Shown: one piece after another, positions 8,165 through 16,582 of the stretch
Numbering within the stretch: position 1 is the first letter of the stretch
How the letters are laid out: the number at the start of each line of letters is the position of its first letter
Origin: Bacillus sp. UNC41MFS5
GTDB lineage: Bacteria; Bacillota; Bacilli; Bacillales_B; DSM-18226
NCBI RefSeq assembly: GCF_000686805.1
Contig: NZ_KK366018.1
Coordinates: 161,759-225,758 of the forward strand
Reading direction: 5' to 3'
DNA: 64,000 bases
The notes under the pieces: generated by a model
What the model saw: the letters and a program-made list of their open reading frames with translations, nothing else
What the model was told of the DNA's origin: nothing
Databases searched by the model: none
Made by a program: the position numbers and the translations under genes

Positions 8165-8752
8165 TTAAAAAATTACGATATGCACCACTTTCCGAATAAA
8201 ACGAAAGAGAACGAAGCCCAGATATACCCCCAATAAATTTAAAATCAAGTCGTCAATATCCATGCTACCGCGATGGAATACAAATTGTAAAACTTCAATG
8301 CATGCAATCATCAGCAAAGCAATAATTAATGTCATCCATTGAGAAAAACGTTTAATTCTTAGGAATAGTCCGTAGGGAATAAACAAAACAATATTAGCTA
8401 CTAGATTATAAAAAGCAATTAACCAGTTTACTTTACCTGACAAATAAAATGTAAGGGTAGTAAAGGGTACAAGATTGATTGATTTATAGCTTTGATCGGT
8501 AGGTCGGAAAAATAATAAAATCACAAGTGCAATCGTGTATAAAGTTAAAAAGCTTAAAAATATTGGATAAGGAATATGAATCTTTTCCTTTCTGAGCAGT
8601 AAGACCAAGAATCCAACTATACAGATAATACATAACAGGACAACAACCCATACAATTGGGTGTAAATAAGAAACTAAACGAATAAATACTGGAGATAAAA
8701 CCATAAAAAATCCGGATGAAATCAATAAAGTTAAAGTTAATGTTTTTTTCAC
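8165..8752 (-). CDS. VanZ-like family membrane protein
   Basis: A 195-residue protein with about five hydrophobic segments and the VanZ-family signature: SINLVPFTT, then NIVLFIPYGLFL, IEVLQFVFHRGSMDIDDLI and NLLGVYLGF. VanZ itself gives low-level teicoplanin resistance, but most chromosomal VanZ-like proteins have no known role. It starts with GTG 8752, with an aaagga site that lies inside the tail of the degraded dsdA copy. It may once have been co-transcribed with that gene. Confidence 0.82.
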   Translation of the reverse strand: MKKTLTLTLLISSGFFMVLSPVFIRLVSYLHPIVWVVVLLCIICIVGFLVLLLRKEKIHIPYPIFLSFLTLYTIALVILLFFRPTDQSYKSINLVPFTTLTFYLSGKVNWLIAFYNLVANIVLFIPYGLFLRIKRFSQWMTLIIALLMIACIEVLQFVFHRGSMDIDDLILNLLGVYLGFVLFRFIRKVVHIVIF

Positions 8753-9155
8753 TTAAAGTATCCTTTTTGATAATACTCTGCCATTATTTCCTCGGGGACC
8801 ATACTCCCGCATGTAGCCCAAACAATATGAGCTGCATTGTTCATTTTATTCAATAGATCATGTTTTTCTAAATAATCCATTCCCTTACTGTCATTAATCC
8901 GAGTAACATACACGGCGAGTGTGTCGGTTCTGCAAAGAAACAGTGAACGCTATCTTTAAACATTTGCTTCAAACCAAATGCTACTCCTCCAGGTCCTCCA
9001 CCGACACCACATGGCAGGTAAACGAATAAAGAGTGGTTTTCATCGACTAAGATACCTAACTGTTCTAATTGCTTCTTCAACCGCGAGGCAGCCACCGCGT
9101 ATCCTAAAAATAAATCATGTGAATTTTCATCATCAACAAAATAACATTTAGGATC
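8753..9155 (-). pseudogene. dsdA: remnant of D-serine ammonia-lyase (dsdA)
   Basis: The middle part reads [20 protein letters not shown], then [20 protein letters not shown] and [14 protein letters not shown], which match DsdA, the PLP enzyme that converts D-serine to pyruvate and ammonia. After that the frame breaks. A second piece in another frame gives the C-terminus AAHIVWATCGSMVPEE and ends at TAA 8753. The N-terminal about 230 residues (including the PLP lysine region) and about 130 residues before the C-terminus are missing. It is therefore non-functional, reduced by deletion and frameshift. Confidence 0.85.
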
Positions 9156-9271
9156 TGATTAAGAATTAGATTTATTTTAACACATCACTATTTTCTAAAA
9201 AATGTTTATTAGTTGTCTTTAACACTTATTTGGCTTTTGAATATTATTTAAATAAAAGGCATGTGAGGGAC

Positions 9272-10072
9272 ATGTATTTAGTTGGCTTTTACTCTCCAAA
9301 AGAAAAATCAGGTGTCACCGAATTGGCTTTATCGATTTATAACTGGCTTAAATTAAATACAAATGCATCTGCAGCATATATTTCATACGGGACCTTAGAA
9401 AAAGAAGTGACATCCGAAGAACTCGTCCATGAATTTTCAAAATTATCTTTAACCGAGCAAAAAAGAAAAGTGAAATTAATGAAAAATGAATATGATATCA
9501 TCATTTATGATGCTTCTAGTCAACTGTCTGAAGGGGTTTTAAAACTTTTACCGATTGTTGACCGCTTATTTGTGGTTGGTGAGGAACATACTGAATTTGC
9601 CGTAAAACTGCAAAAAATCATTCAGTTTGATAAAATTTTTGATAAGAGCGTCAAAAATTTTATCACCCATTTACGAGGCAGTAAAACCTTTATTATCCGT
9701 GAAAATAAAGAAGATCGAGTGATTGGCTTCAAATATTCCAAAAATGAAACAAATACCATTGGGCAAATGGTATACACTGATTATGTGACGCGCTATATCG
9801 AAGAAAAATTAATTGATAAAAACATTAAAATATTTAAAAAGATATTAAAAATCCCTAAGAAAGAGTTGTACAAAGGCTTACATGAATTAGGAATTGATTT
9901 TGAAAAAGCGCTGCTCTTTCATGAATATGTCTTTCTTCGGGAAGCATTAGGCCAAAAATATGATGAGGCAATCGAAAATCTCTTTCCGCATCTAATTAAT
10001 TCCACCTACAAAGAAATCTTCGAAAAGTTTCAACTCGAAATAAGTTTTATCAAAAAAATAAAATCATTATGA
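9272..10072 (+). CDS. ParA/MinD-like protein with degenerate nucleotide-binding loop
   Basis: A 266-residue protein. The N-terminus MYLVGFYSPKEKSGVTELAL has the position and shape of a ParA/CpaE deviant Walker A but lacks the GK(T/S) core. YDIIIYDASSQLSEG followed by VDRLFVVGEEHTEF matches the Walker B strand and the next strand of that fold. The C-terminal 120 residues are Lys-rich and helical (ELYKGLHELGIDFEKALLFH). I do not recognise a named family. It may be a pseudo-ATPase adaptor, possibly in secretion or septum placement, but no neighbour supports this. ATG 9272 is chosen because the fold starts there; a TTG at 9230 is also possible. Confidence 0.55.
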   Translation: MYLVGFYSPKEKSGVTELALSIYNWLKLNTNASAAYISYGTLEKEVTSEELVHEFSKLSLTEQKRKVKLMKNEYDIIIYDASSQLSEGVLKLLPIVDRLFVVGEEHTEFAVKLQKIIQFDKIFDKSVKNFITHLRGSKTFIIRENKEDRVIGFKYSKNETNTIGQMVYTDYVTRYIEEKLIDKNIKIFKKILKIPKKELYKGLHELGIDFEKALLFHEYVFLREALGQKYDEAIENLFPHLINSTYKEIFEKFQLEISFIKKIKSL

Positions 10073-10076
10073 TCGA

Positions 10077-10114
10077 AAAATACAGAGTCGTTGGATTAAC
10101 TCTGTATTTTTTTA
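10077..10114 (+). terminator. terminator
   Basis: A 12-bp perfect stem (aaaatacagagt / actctgtatttt) with a 10-base loop is followed by T-rich sequence, directly after the ParA-like gene. Confidence 0.8.
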
Positions 10115-10211
10115 CCCTTAGAAATTGTTATACTTGGATTTTACCTGAAGATAAATGTACAATCTAATAGGTGAAAGTAATTTCAGATAAAATTATAGGT
10201 GGGAAAAAAGA

Positions 10212-10952
10212 ATGATTGCAAAGACGGAAGAAGATTTTAATGGCTTGAAAGAAATTGGCAGAATTGTTGCTGCCATCCGCGATGAATTAGTGCAAAGGGC
10301 GGTACCTGGGATTACCACTTTAGAACTCGATAATATAGCAGCTGACTTATTTGAGAAGGAAGGAGCTATATCTGCTCCAAAAGGCGAATACGATTTTCCA
10401 GGCTATACGTGTATTAGTGTAAACGAAGAAGTAGCACATGGAATTCCGAGTGATCGAGTGATCAAAGAAGGTGACCTGGTAAATATTGATGTATCAGGTT
10501 CCAAGAACGGTTATTTTGCTGATACTGGTATTTCGATTGTGGTTGGAGAAGGGGAAGAAATTTTAACCAAAATTTGTGATGTAGCAAAGGAAGCATTTGA
10601 AACTGGTCTTAAAAAAGCGAAGCCAGGCTCCAAAATTAATGGAATGGGTAAAGTGGTATTCCAAACAGCGAAAAATCATGGATTAACGGTGATTAAAAAT
10701 CTGACTGGACACGGAATTGGACGAACCATTCACGAAAAACCTGAATATATATATAATTACAATGAAACTTCTGACAATGGATTGTTAAGGGAAGGAATGG
10801 TTATTGCCTTCGAACCCTTTATTTCTACTCATGATGAGGAAGTATTTCAACTTGATGATGGCTGGACGTTTGTTACAGAAAGAAGCTTTGTGGCTCAGTA
10901 CGAACATACGTTAATTATCACAAAAAACGGACCGGTCATCTTAACACGATAA
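10212..10952 (+). CDS. map: methionine aminopeptidase, type I
   Basis: A 246-residue cytoplasmic metallopeptidase that removes the initiator methionine from nascent proteins. All five metal ligands are visible: D93 and D104 (NIDVSGSKNGYFADTG), H167 (GHGIG), E201 (AFEPF) and E231 (YEHT), plus the catalytic H76 (VAHGIP). It closely fits the second Bacillus enzyme (MapB/YflG, about 249 aa) rather than the ribosomal-operon copy, because it is monocistronic here. A ggtggg site precedes ATG 10212. Confidence 0.92.
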   Translation: MIAKTEEDFNGLKEIGRIVAAIRDELVQRAVPGITTLELDNIAADLFEKEGAISAPKGEYDFPGYTCISVNEEVAHGIPSDRVIKEGDLVNIDVSGSKNGYFADTGISIVVGEGEEILTKICDVAKEAFETGLKKAKPGSKINGMGKVVFQTAKNHGLTVIKNLTGHGIGRTIHEKPEYIYNYNETSDNGLLREGMVIAFEPFISTHDEEVFQLDDGWTFVTERSFVAQYEHTLIITKNGPVILTR

Positions 10953-11008
10953 TGAAAAGTAAGATATAGAACATTTTTCAGTTCTATATTTTATTTTGTA
11001 AACTTACA

Positions 11009-11071
11009 ACCACATTTCAAACCACATTTCAAACCGTTACGTTGACTGTATGGTTTGAAATGTGGTATATT
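11009..11071 (+). promoter_or_regulatory. MerR-type operator with overlapping promoter
   Basis: accacatttcaaacc occurs twice with 12-bp phase (11009-11023, 11021-11035) and once inverted and perfect (ggtttgaaatgtggt, 11052-11066). A promoter TTGACT (11042-11047), an 18-bp spacer and TATATT (11066-11071) is embedded, with the inverted copy filling the spacer. This fits autoregulation by the MerR protein encoded next. Confidence 0.7.
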
Positions 11072-11112
11072 TGTATTAACATTAATTTGGAAGGGGTGAG
11101 TAATTTGGGGAG

Positions 11113-11526
11113 TTGTATCGAATTGGTGAAATAGCAAAATTGAAGAATATTTCTAAACGGACCATTGATTATTACACCCAAATAGGCTTACTAAACCCTA
11201 TTCGGACGGATTCTAATTATCGATTGTACGGAGAAGAGTCTATTAAGATTTTAAATATGATTGAGCACTATAAGAATCTTAATATGCCCCTAGAGGAAAT
11301 AAAGTCTTCGATTGAATTGATTAAACCAGACAATACCATTGATAAACAAAAAGTTGAAAAGCATTTTGAACAAATTGCTAGTATTATGCAGCATCTAAAA
11401 GAAGAAATTCATGTAATGGAACCGATTCTTCAAAAATTAAACGATCAACAAAAAGAAAAGTTGGTAAATAGATTATCATCAGAAGGCGTTACATTGGCTC
11501 AAACATTATTAGTACTGTTTAGCTAA
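11113..11526 (+). CDS. MerR-family transcriptional regulator
   Basis: A 137-residue regulator with the winged-helix N-terminus YRIGEIAKLKNISKRTIDYY and TQIGLLNP, RLYGEESIKIL, then a coiled-coil dimer helix (about residues 75-120). There is no cysteine in the C-terminus, so metal sensing of the CueR type is unlikely. The start is TTG 11113, downstream of an aaggggtg site. The palindromic operator upstream suggests autoregulation. The CNNM-type transporter gene follows 98 bp downstream, so control of that gene is plausible but inferred. Confidence 0.85.
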   Translation: MYRIGEIAKLKNISKRTIDYYTQIGLLNPIRTDSNYRLYGEESIKILNMIEHYKNLNMPLEEIKSSIELIKPDNTIDKQKVEKHFEQIASIMQHLKEEIHVMEPILQKLNDQQKEKLVNRLSSEGVTLAQTLLVLFS

Positions 11527-11594
11527 TTATGCAGATAACTATTTTGCTAGAATTTGATTCAAATCAAAACACGTAAAAAAACAGGAGGTGTATT

Positions 11595-11618
11595 CCTTAC
11601 TTAATTATTTAAGTAAGG
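11595..11618 (+). promoter_or_regulatory. hairpin covering the transporter ribosome binding site
   Basis: A 10-bp perfect hairpin, ccttacttaa / ttaagtaagg with a 4-base loop, includes the first part of aaggag, which is the binding site for TTG 11625. A second free aggaggtg lies just upstream at 11583. This layout suggests translational control. Confidence 0.5.
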
Positions 11619-11624
11619 AGACCA

Positions 11625-12935
11625 TTGATAATTAGTAATCTACTAATAATAGCAATTTTAATTGCTTTTACAGCATTTTTTGTAGCGTATGAATTTGCTA
11701 TTGTTAAAATCCGCGGTACACGTATTGATCAACTCGTTAGCGAAGGGAACAAGAACGCGATCGCGGCAAAAAAGATTGTTTCAAATCTTGATGAGTATTT
11801 ATCGGCATGTCAATTAGGTATTACTGTTACAGCTTTAGGACTAGGGTGGTTAGGAGAACCAACGGTTGAGCATATCCTTCACCCGCTATTGAGTTACTTG
11901 AATATGCCAGAATCAATTTCAAGTATCACTTCATTTATCCTTGCGTTTGCATCAGTAACATTTATTCATGTCGTGGTAGGGGAACTAGCACCTAAAACCT
12001 TTGCTATTCAAAAGGCAGAAACGGTCACTTTGATTTTTGCAAGACCAATGATGCTTTTTTATAAAATTATGTATCCATTTATTAAAGCTCTAAATGGTTC
12101 TGCTCGTTTAATCGTTGGAATTTTTGGATTGAAACCTGCATCAGAACATGAAGCCGCACACTCTGAAGAAGAACTCCAATTAATTATTTCAGAAAGCTAT
12201 AAAAGCGGAGAGATTAATCAATCGGAATATAAATACGTAAACAATATCTTTGAATTTGATAATCGAAATGCCAATGAAATTATGGTGCCTCGTACGGAAA
12301 TAGTGGCATTTGATATTTCACAATCATTAAATGAGTGTCTTCAAATTGTTACGAAAGAAAATTATACTAGGTACCCAGTAATTGATGGCGAAAAAGATAA
12401 CATCATTGGTATGGTAAACATGAAAGAGGTGTTTACCGAATATATCAAAGGTAAGAATGTCGAAACATCGATTCAAGAGTATATTCGTCCAGTTATTCAG
12501 GTAATTGAATCTATTCCAATTCATGATTTACTTGTAAAAATGCAAAAAGAACGTGTTCATATGGCGATTTTAATGGATGAATATGGCGGTACTGCTGGTT
12601 TAGTAACTGTTGAAGATATCCTTGAGGAGATTGTCGGTGAAATTCGTGACGAATTTGATGCGGATGAAGTACCAGAAATTAATAAAATCAGTGAAAACAA
12701 AACGATTGTTGATGGTAAAGTACTGATTGATGAAATCAATGACTTATTCGGACTTGATCTTGAAAATTCAGATATGGATACCATCGGTGGGTGGATCTTA
12801 TCCGAAAAAATGGATGTCATCGAAGGCGATAAAGTTCGATATGACGATTATGAATTTAAAGTTCTTGAAATCGATGGTTACCATATTAAATCACTAGAAA
12901 TTTTAAAAATAGCAAAACAAGAATCCATCGCTTAA
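11625..12935 (+). CDS. hemolysin-family CNNM/CorC transporter protein
   Basis: A 436-residue membrane protein. Residues about 1-190 form the CNNM (DUF21) transmembrane domain (YLSACQLGITVTALGLGWLG, HVVVGELAPKT). A CBS pair lies at about 205-325 (IMVPRTEIVAF, YPVIDGEKDNIIGMV, MAILMDEYGGTAGLVTVEDI), and a CorC/HlyC domain at the end (DTIGGWILSEKMDVIEGD). Homologues in B. subtilis include YhdP/MpfA, a magnesium exporter, and the family as a whole handles divalent cations, so Mg or Co export is likely. The hemolysin name is historical. The start is TTG 11625, after aaggag held in a hairpin. Confidence 0.88.
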   Translation: MIISNLLIIAILIAFTAFFVAYEFAIVKIRGTRIDQLVSEGNKNAIAAKKIVSNLDEYLSACQLGITVTALGLGWLGEPTVEHILHPLLSYLNMPESISSITSFILAFASVTFIHVVVGELAPKTFAIQKAETVTLIFARPMMLFYKIMYPFIKALNGSARLIVGIFGLKPASEHEAAHSEEELQLIISESYKSGEINQSEYKYVNNIFEFDNRNANEIMVPRTEIVAFDISQSLNECLQIVTKENYTRYPVIDGEKDNIIGMVNMKEVFTEYIKGKNVETSIQEYIRPVIQVIESIPIHDLLVKMQKERVHMAILMDEYGGTAGLVTVEDILEEIVGEIRDEFDADEVPEINKISENKTIVDGKVLIDEINDLFGLDLENSDMDTIGGWILSEKMDVIEGDKVRYDDYEFKVLEIDGYHIKSLEILKIAKQESIA

Positions 12936-12940
12936 CTAAC

Positions 12941-12971
12941 ACCCTCTTGTCTAATCAAGAGGGTATTTTTT
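12941..12971 (+). terminator. terminator
   Basis: Stem accctcttg / caagagggt, loop of 6, then attttttt, 6 bp after the transporter stop codon. Confidence 0.85.
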
Positions 12972-12981
12972 ATACAATCAT

Positions 12982-13038
12982 AAAAAAGCTGCCCCAAAAA
13001 GGAGATTAATCCTCATCCTTTTTGGGGCAGCTTTTTTT
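12982..13038. terminator. long second hairpin terminator
   Basis: A roughly 22-bp near-perfect stem (around gctgccccaaaaagga / tcctttttggggcagc) with A-run and T-run on its two sides. It insulates the teichuronic acid operon from upstream transcription. Confidence 0.8.
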
Positions 13039-13076
13039 CATTTTATCGATAAATCTACCTACATTCTGTAAAAATC

Positions 13077-13170
13077 TTTACAAAACCTTTATAAAATTAA
13101 TAAATATTCAAAATCTTTTACAAACTCTTCACCCGTCCTCAACAGCAACTTCAAATTATGTACCTATACT
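13077..13170 (+). promoter_or_regulatory. tua promoter region with PhoP-box-like repeats
   Basis: TTTACA (13077) and TTTATA (13088), and again TTTACA (13117) and TTCACC (13128), are pairs with an 11-bp period, the geometry of PhoP boxes (consensus TTAACA-like, 5-bp gaps). A -10 TATACT stands at 13165-13170 with no good -35, as is usual for PhoP-activated promoters. tua operons are PhoP-dependent in B. subtilis, so phosphate-starvation control is likely. Confidence 0.5.
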
Positions 13171-13225
13171 TTACGTATGGGCTGGCAAGTCTCATTATCA
13201 AAAAATCTTTTGAGGTGAAAAATTT

Positions 13226-13885
13226 GTGAGTACTGAAAAAAGCTACAATTTCTACCAAGATTATCTAATGGTATCATCATCCAAACTCACATTATCAAAG
13301 AATGTGGAACAGTATCTCTATCTAAAAAGAGCGTATGACATTTTCCTTGCAACCGTAGGGTTAATAATTGCACTACCAATAGTTCTTTTATTTTCAATCC
13401 TCATTGTGATTGAAACACCTGGTTCTCCGTTTTACGTACAGGAGCGGATGGGTAAGAATGGAAAACGTTTCATGATGATGAAGTTACGATCGATGAGAAT
13501 GGATGCAGAAAAAGAAGGTGCAAAGTGGGCAGAGGTAAATGACCCTCGTGTTACAAAAGTGGGAGCATTCATCCGAAAGACTCGCATTGATGAGCTGCCT
13601 CAATTGGTCTCTGTTTTAAAAGGAGACATGTCCATTATAGGGCCTAGACCCGAAAGACCGTTCTTTACAGCGAAATTTAATAAAGAGATAAAGGGATTCG
13701 AAAATCGGTTGTTAGTCAAACCAGGTTTGACAGGACTTGCTCAGGTTAGTGGGGGCTATGATATTTCTCCAAGTGAAAAACTTCAATATGACCTGACGTA
13801 CATACAAAATTTAACATTCTCACTCGAAGTTAAAATTATTGTGAAGACCTTTAAAGTGATTTTCACAGGTGAGGGAGCACGTTAA
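13226..13885 (+). CDS. tuaA: undecaprenyl-phosphate sugar-phosphate transferase TuaA
   Basis: A 219-residue membrane-bound initiating transferase of the WcaJ/WbaP (bacterial sugar transferase) family. One membrane hairpin (DIFLATVGLIIALPIVLLF) is followed by the catalytic domain with GSPFYVQERMGKNGK, KLRSMR, RIDELPQL, MSIIGPRPERP and KPGLTGLAQVSG. It loads the first sugar phosphate on undecaprenyl phosphate for teichuronic acid. It is first gene of an eight-gene operon whose order equals B. subtilis tuaABCDEFGH. It starts with GTG 13226 after gaggtg. Confidence 0.88.
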   Translation: MSTEKSYNFYQDYLMVSSSKLTLSKNVEQYLYLKRAYDIFLATVGLIIALPIVLLFSILIVIETPGSPFYVQERMGKNGKRFMMMKLRSMRMDAEKEGAKWAEVNDPRVTKVGAFIRKTRIDELPQLVSVLKGDMSIIGPRPERPFFTAKFNKEIKGFENRLLVKPGLTGLAQVSGGYDISPSEKLQYDLTYIQNLTFSLEVKIIVKTFKVIFTGEGAR

Positions 13886-13901
13886 TAAAGGCGGGAAGAA
13901 T

Positions 13902-15362
13902 ATGTCAGTCATCAGAGACCAATTACATAAAGGAGTTAAATGGACGGGAATTTCTACACTGATAATAACAGCCATCCAAATTATCCAGTTTGGGTTACTT
14001 GGCAAATTAATGAGTTTATCCGAATTCGGATTAGTAGGAATGATTACCACGATTGTGGTGTTTGCTCAAATATTGCTGGATCTTGGTTTTGGTTCAGCCG
14101 TCATACAAAAAGAAGATGTTTCTGACCGTGTATTGTCATCTCTATTTTGGATAAATGTGGTAGTAGGTGTTGGCCTGTTTATGCTCTTATACCTCTTTAG
14201 CCCACTGATCGCGACATACTTTCATCGAGGTGAATTGATCGAACTTATTCGAATCTTGGCCGTGATGTTTTTAATCGCTCCGGTTGGGCAGCAATGCCAA
14301 TATTTGTTGCAAAAAGAATTACGTTTTAATTTGCTTGGGATCATTGAAACAGGGACAACATTCATCTCTTTTTTAACATTAGTGATTCTCATACTTACCA
14401 TTAGTCCGATTTATGCCTTTGTCATTTCACAAGTTGTTCTGAATTCATTAAAAGGCATTCTTTATTTTATCTGTTATCAAAAGAAATGGCGCCCATCATT
14501 CGTATTTGATTTGTCGGAATGCAAGGAATACATGGCGTTTGGGGCCTACCAATTAGCTTCCCGGTTAGTCAATCGAATTGGTTCCAACCTTGATGTTATA
14601 TTAATCGGCCGCTTTATGGGCGCTGAAGCACTAGGTATTTATAATCTGGCCTATCAGATTGTGACCATTCCAGTCTTAAAGATTAATCCGATTATTACGA
14701 GGGTTGCTTTTCCAGTTTTTTCGAAAAGCCACCAAAATCAAAGTTTAATAACTGATGGATTCTTACACATGACAAAACTGTTGAGTCTAGTTTCGTTTCC
14801 TATCTTAATGGGTCTCACTGCCGTGTCTAATGTGTTTATCTTAACTATTTTTGGAGAGAAGTGGCTGGATGCTGTTCCAGTTGTGCAAATCATGGCAGTC
14901 GTAGGAATTCTTAGGGTTTTAATGAATCCCAATGGATCAGTTATTTTAGCCAAAGGAAAAGCTAATATAGCATTTTATTGGGATGCCGGTGTTCTCATTC
15001 TCTATGGGGCCTCTTTATGGCTAGCGGTAATGACGAATAATTTGGAAGTTGTAGCCTGGACCTATGCAGGAGTAAGCCTAGTGAACTTCTTAATTGGAAG
15101 ATGGTTATTAAACTGGTTAATTCAGCTCCGTTTTCGGCAATATCTGCAAACTGTTTCTGTTCCATTCTTATTATCTTTGCTCATAACAGCAATCGCCTTT
15201 TGTTTGAAAAAGATTTCTAGCTTTTATTTCCCTCAAACCAGCATATGGCCGCTAATTTTTTCCGTGGGCATAAGTGCGATTGCCTATATTTTGCTTTTGT
15301 ATAAGGTTTATCCCAATTTTTTCTTGAAGATTTTAAAAAAACAAATAAGAGGTCAAACATAA
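13902..15362 (+). CDS. tuaB: teichuronic acid flippase TuaB (MOP/Wzx family)
   Basis: A 486-residue polytopic protein of the polysaccharide flippase superfamily, with about 12-14 hydrophobic segments. It opens with GVKWTGISTLIITAIQI and has the central ASRLVNRIGSNLDVILIGRF segment typical of Wzx/TuaB. It moves lipid-linked repeat units across the membrane. Start ATG 13902 follows aaaggcgggaag; an in-frame start at 13869 would overlap tuaA without a site. The stop overlaps the tuaC start (taatg), implying translational coupling. Confidence 0.87.
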   Translation: MSVIRDQLHKGVKWTGISTLIITAIQIIQFGLLGKLMSLSEFGLVGMITTIVVFAQILLDLGFGSAVIQKEDVSDRVLSSLFWINVVVGVGLFMLLYLFSPLIATYFHRGELIELIRILAVMFLIAPVGQQCQYLLQKELRFNLLGIIETGTTFISFLTLVILILTISPIYAFVISQVVLNSLKGILYFICYQKKWRPSFVFDLSECKEYMAFGAYQLASRLVNRIGSNLDVILIGRFMGAEALGIYNLAYQIVTIPVLKINPIITRVAFPVFSKSHQNQSLITDGFLHMTKLLSLVSFPILMGLTAVSNVFILTIFGEKWLDAVPVVQIMAVVGILRVLMNPNGSVILAKGKANIAFYWDAGVLILYGASLWLAVMTNNLEVVAWTYAGVSLVNFLIGRWLLNWLIQLRFRQYLQTVSVPFLLSLLITAIAFCLKKISSFYFPQTSIWPLIFSVGISAIAYILLLYKVYPNFFLKILKKQIRGQT

Positions 15363-16558
15363 TGAAGATTTTATGGATTACAAGTGTCTATCCTAGTGAC
15401 GAAAAACCCGGCCAGGGTGTTTTTCATGAAACTCAAGTTCAAGCATTAATCCGTTTAGGCGTAGAAATTACAGTAATTTGTCCTGTGCCGCGTCATTCAA
15501 CCTTGCTCAGGTATGTTAAAAGACAATACCGACCTAATAAGGAAATGCCATTTAAATATGTCAGAAAAGGAGTTACGGTCTACCGTCCGCCATATTTAGC
15601 ACTTCCGGGCCAACTCAGATGGTCTCAACCGGATAAACGGATTGCTGCTGCCATCTTAAATACAATGTCTGATTATAATATTGAGCCCGATTTAATTCAC
15701 GCACATTTTGCGATGCCGTCTGGAGGGGCAGTGAAAATTGTTGCAGAACAAAAAAAGCTGCCGTGGATTTTAACGTTACATGGCAGTGATGTAAATATTT
15801 ATCCCTTTTATAGTGCAAGCGCGAAAAAAGCATTTGAACAAACGGTACAGGCGGCAAATCTGGTATTGGCAGTGGGTGAAAGCCTTAGGAATAAAGCAAA
15901 GGAGTTAACAGGCAGAGATAGTATGGTACTTCCCATAGGGGTTGATTTATCACGCTTTAAACCTCTTGATGAAACCAAAACGCAAATAAGGAGACGCCTT
16001 CAACTTCCAGAAGACAAGAAGATTATTGTTTTTATAGGAAGGTTAACACAAGCAAAAGGAGTTTTTGAGCTTACTCATTCACTTCAATGGCTTTCAAATG
16101 ATGTAGCCATTTTGTTTGTTGGCGATGGACCGGCTAAAGATAAATTACGGCAGCATTCCGATTACAATAGACGGTTGTTCTTAATGGGGCAAGTTGAAAA
16201 TGAAAGAGTTAGTGATTATTTGCTTGCTAGTGATGTGTTTGCTCTCCCATCTTATACAGAAGGGATGCCAACCGTTGTAATTGAAGCCCTAGCTCTGAAG
16301 GTGCCTGTGATTTGTACCTCAGTGGGAAGTGTCCCGGAGTTATTTGGTGAGCATCGTTCGCTTTTAATCGAAAGTAAGTCGGTATCAAGCCTAGTTACTC
16401 GAGTAAACGATATTATAACCAGAAATCTTTTTACCCCGCAGGTTCAGCATGAACTCTATAAACATATCCAAAAAAACTATTCTGCTGATCGTAATGCCGT
16501 TTTGTTAAAAGCTGTCTATAAACGGACAATAGAATCCATTTATTCAATGGTTAAGTAA
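15362..16558 (+). CDS. tuaC: glycosyltransferase family 4, TuaC
   Basis: A 398-residue GT-B fold glycosyltransferase. The N-terminal half has PSDEKPGQGVFHETQV, DLIHAHFAMPSGG and TLHGSDVN. The C-terminal half has IVFIGRLTQAKGV, LFVGDGP and EGMPTVVIEALALKVPV, which contains the EX7E motif of retaining GT4 enzymes that binds the nucleotide sugar. It extends the lipid-linked teichuronic acid unit at the cytoplasmic face. It overlaps tuaB by one base and is followed by tuaD after 24 bp. Confidence 0.87.
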   Translation: MKILWITSVYPSDEKPGQGVFHETQVQALIRLGVEITVICPVPRHSTLLRYVKRQYRPNKEMPFKYVRKGVTVYRPPYLALPGQLRWSQPDKRIAAAILNTMSDYNIEPDLIHAHFAMPSGGAVKIVAEQKKLPWILTLHGSDVNIYPFYSASAKKAFEQTVQAANLVLAVGESLRNKAKELTGRDSMVLPIGVDLSRFKPLDETKTQIRRRLQLPEDKKIIVFIGRLTQAKGVFELTHSLQWLSNDVAILFVGDGPAKDKLRQHSDYNRRLFLMGQVENERVSDYLLASDVFALPSYTEGMPTVVIEALALKVPVICTSVGSVPELFGEHRSLLIESKSVSSLVTRVNDIITRNLFTPQVQHELYKHIQKNYSADRNAVLLKAVYKRTIESIYSMVK

Positions 16559-16582
16559 TCAGAACTGGAAGGATTGATAAGG

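Noticed and set aside
13022..13213. 63-codon plus-strand frame before tuaA
   Set aside because: Lies over a terminator and the PhoP-box-like promoter region, no ribosome site, low-complexity composition.
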